From Aureimonas sp. AU20 (GTDB taxonomy: Bacteria; Pseudomonadota; Alphaproteobacteria; Rhizobiales; Rhizobiaceae), in the NCBI RefSeq assembly GCF_001442755.1, contig NZ_CP006370.1:62001-126000 (forward strand): DNA of 64,000 bases. The letters run 5' to 3'. The translations under genes were made by a program, and so were the position numbers. This document shows positions 62,403-64,000 of the stretch, in pieces (position 1 is the stretch's first letter; each line of letters starts with the position of its first letter). The notes under the pieces are model-generated. The model was not told the origin of the DNA, did no database searches, and was given only the letters and a program-made list of their open reading frames with translations.

Positions 62403-63964
62403 AGAGAAGGGCCTTTCCCGGTGCCGGCCATCGCCTGGTAGATCGCGTCTTCGCTGAACGCCTCGGCGGCCCGCTCGGCGACGATCGCGCCCTGGCGCAT
62501 GACCATGATCCGGTCGCAGTTCTGCAGGAGCTCGGGCAGGTCGTCGCTGATGATGAGCACGGCCATGCCGCCGTCGGCGAGGCGCTGGATGATGCGGAAG
62601 ATCGTGTCCTTGGAGCCGACATCGACGCCCACGGTCGGCCCGTGCAGGATGAGAAGACGCGGCTCGATGGTGAGCCAGCGCCCGATCAGCACCCGCTGCT
62701 GGTTGCCGCCCGACAGCGACTGGACGCGGCGCGAAACGTCAGGCGTCGCCACCTGAAGATCGGCGACGCTCGCCTCCGCCAGCCGCCGCGCGCGCCGGGC
62801 GCTGACCATGCCGAAGGCGCCGCGCAGCCGGTCCAGCACGGGCAGCACGATATTGTCCTGGATCGGCTTTTCCAGAAACAGGCCCTCGGTCAGGCGGTCC
62901 TCCGGCACGTAGCCGATGCCGGCAGCGATCGCCTCCGAAGGCGTTCGCGGGTGGATCGGCTGGCCGTCCAGCCGGATCGAGCCTTGCGTGGCGGGCGCGA
63001 CGCCGGCCAGCGCCAGCGCCAGCTCGTTGCGCCCGGAGTCCATCAGGCCGGTAAAACCGAGGATTTCGCCGCGCCGGATGCCGAAGGAGAGATCGCGAAA
63101 GCCCGCCGCGCCGAGACCCTCGACCTCGAGCAGCGGCGCGCCGAGCTTGGGATCGGTGCGATAGCGCGCCTCGCTGATCTCCCGGCCCGTCATCAATGCC
63201 GCGAATTCGGACTTGGTGGTTTGGGCCACATCGAGCTCGCCGACCTTCAGCCCGTCGCGCAGGATGATGGCCCGCCCGCCGATCGCCTTGCACTCGTCGA
63301 GCTTGTGGGTGACGAAGAGAACGGCGACGCCCCCCGCCCGCAGCCGCTCCACGACGGCCAGAAGGTTCTCGACCTCCTGGCGCGTCAGCGAGGTGGTCGG
63401 CTCGTCCATGATGACGAGGCGCGCCTCGGCCGCGATGCCGCGCGCGATGGCGACGAGCTGGCGCGTGGCGAGCGGCAGCGTGTCGGTGCGCCGGGTCAGG
63501 AAGGCGCGGGTCGTCGGGAGATGCACCTTTTCCAACGCCCGGCGGGCCGTCTCGTGAAGAGCGGCAACGTCGAGCCGGCGCGCCAGACGGCCGGAGGCGG
63601 CGACGAGCTGGCCGGTCAGCGCGACATTCTCGGCAACGGAGAGATTGGGCAAGAGGGAGAGGTCCTGATAGACGGTTTCGATCCCGGCCTTCAGCGCGCC
63701 GATCGTGCCGAGATCGCCCGCGCGCTCGCCGGTCGGCTCGCCGTCGATCAGGATCTGGCCGCTATCGGCGGTCTGCGCGCCGGAGATGATCTTGATCAGC
63801 GTGCTCTTGCCGCAGCCGTTCTCGCCCATGAGGTGGTAGACGCGCCCGGCCTCGATCGTGAGATCGACCTCCTTCAAAGCATGGACGCCGCCGAAGGACT
63901 TTCGCACCTTTCGGATTTCGAGAAGCGGCGCCGCGCGGGGCGGCAAGGACGCATCGACCTGCAT
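62399..63964 (-). CDS. Ribose-type ABC ATPase, two domains (RbsA-like)
   Basis: 521 residues with two nucleotide-binding domains. Domain 1: Walker A GENGCGKST near 52-60, a degenerate signature LPLATRQLVAIARG, Walker B LVIMDEPTTSLT. Domain 2: degenerate Walker A (GFTGLMDSGRNEL), normal signature LSGGNQQRV, but Walker B reads LLILHGPTVGVDVG with His-Gly in place of Asp-Glu. So only the composite site built from domain 1 Walker A/B and domain 2 signature looks catalytic. The start at 63964 is 36 bases from the window edge; the binding-protein gene is expected beyond it. Confidence 0.93.
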   Translation of the reverse strand: MQVDASLPPRAAPLLEIRKVRKSFGGVHALKEVDLTIEAGRVYHLMGENGCGKSTLIKIISGAQTADSGQILIDGEPTGERAGDLGTIGALKAGIETVYQDLSLLPNLSVAENVALTGQLVAASGRLARRLDVAALHETARRALEKVHLPTTRAFLTRRTDTLPLATRQLVAIARGIAAEARLVIMDEPTTSLTRQEVENLLAVVERLRAGGVAVLFVTHKLDECKAIGGRAIILRDGLKVGELDVAQTTKSEFAALMTGREISEARYRTDPKLGAPLLEVEGLGAAGFRDLSFGIRRGEILGFTGLMDSGRNELALALAGVAPATQGSIRLDGQPIHPRTPSEAIAAGIGYVPEDRLTEGLFLEKPIQDNIVLPVLDRLRGAFGMVSARRARRLAEASVADLQVATPDVSRRVQSLSGGNQQRVLIGRWLTIEPRLLILHGPTVGVDVGSKDTIFRIIQRLADGGMAVLIISDDLPELLQNCDRIMVMRQGAIVAERAAEAFSEDAIYQAMAGTGKGPSL

Positions 63965-64000
63965 CGTGGTGACATTCCTGAGGGAATTGGGCTGGGCCTT

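Noticed and set aside
1..64000. CRISPR arrays, insertion sequences, att sites, rRNA, tRNA
   Set aside because: No regularly spaced repeats, transposase motifs, integrase genes, rRNA or tRNA-like sequences were found on reading through the window.

Overview
This is a GC-rich, densely coded chromosome or megaplasmid segment from an alphaproteobacterium, most likely Hyphomicrobiales (Rhizobium/Agrobacterium/Aureimonas-like). The case rests on a complete rhizobial-type glpR-D-STPQUV-K locus, a galactitol/D-altritol pathway of the type known in Agrobacterium, an frcBCA fructose importer, and nine ABC import systems in 64 kb. The genus cannot be fixed from this window. I saw no rRNA, tRNA, CRISPR array, insertion sequence or integrase.

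Layout. 1-4149: a glucose/mannose-type CUT1 importer (3' end off the window) divergent from a LacI regulator, with two near-identical LacI palindromes between them. 4228-7822: a siderophore-type iron importer (binding protein, permease, ATPase) followed by a pseudoazurin gene broken by an in-frame TAG. 7842-14500: a polyol operon on the minus strand (binding protein, SDR, zinc dehydrogenase, LacI regulator, tagatose kinase, GatZ-like epimerase) with no permease or ATPase. 14830-18052: a strongly decayed LysR plus aminoethylphosphonate/polyamine-type ABC locus, followed by an intact sulfatase/phosphonate-monoester-hydrolase-like gene; a short ABC-ATPase remnant follows on the other strand. 18498-28860: the complete glycerol / glycerol-3-phosphate locus. 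28880-30562: a PAS-GGDEF-EAL protein. 30678-36904: a hydroxamate-siderophore system (FhuD-like protein, TonB receptor, AraC regulator, double-length FhuB) with no ATPase gene. 37259-38866: a chemoreceptor.

38911-53112 is the most novel part. A DeoR regulator sits between a minus-strand operon (ADP-dependent PFK/GK-like kinase, LacD-like aldolase, two SDRs) and a plus-strand operon (Tat-exported binding protein, two permeases, TIM-barrel isomerase, ATPase). The same 16-bp motif lies in both promoters. An alpha/beta hydrolase, a Gfo/Idh/MocA oxidoreductase, a ROK kinase and an inositol-monophosphatase-like enzyme follow. I read it as an undescribed sugar or sugar-derivative catabolic pathway. 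53178-60132 is an frc-type fructose importer with a ROK repressor and operator, an unidentified TIM-barrel-like protein and a PfkB kinase. 60382-63964 is a ribose-type ABC operon with another PfkB kinase; its binding protein probably lies outside the window.

Taken together, the window is a carbon and iron scavenging region. It imports plant- or lipid-derived polyols, glycerol phosphate and sugars, sends them through kinases, dehydrogenases and aldolases into central metabolism, and controls each block with its own local regulator (LacI x2, DeoR x2, ROK, AraC).
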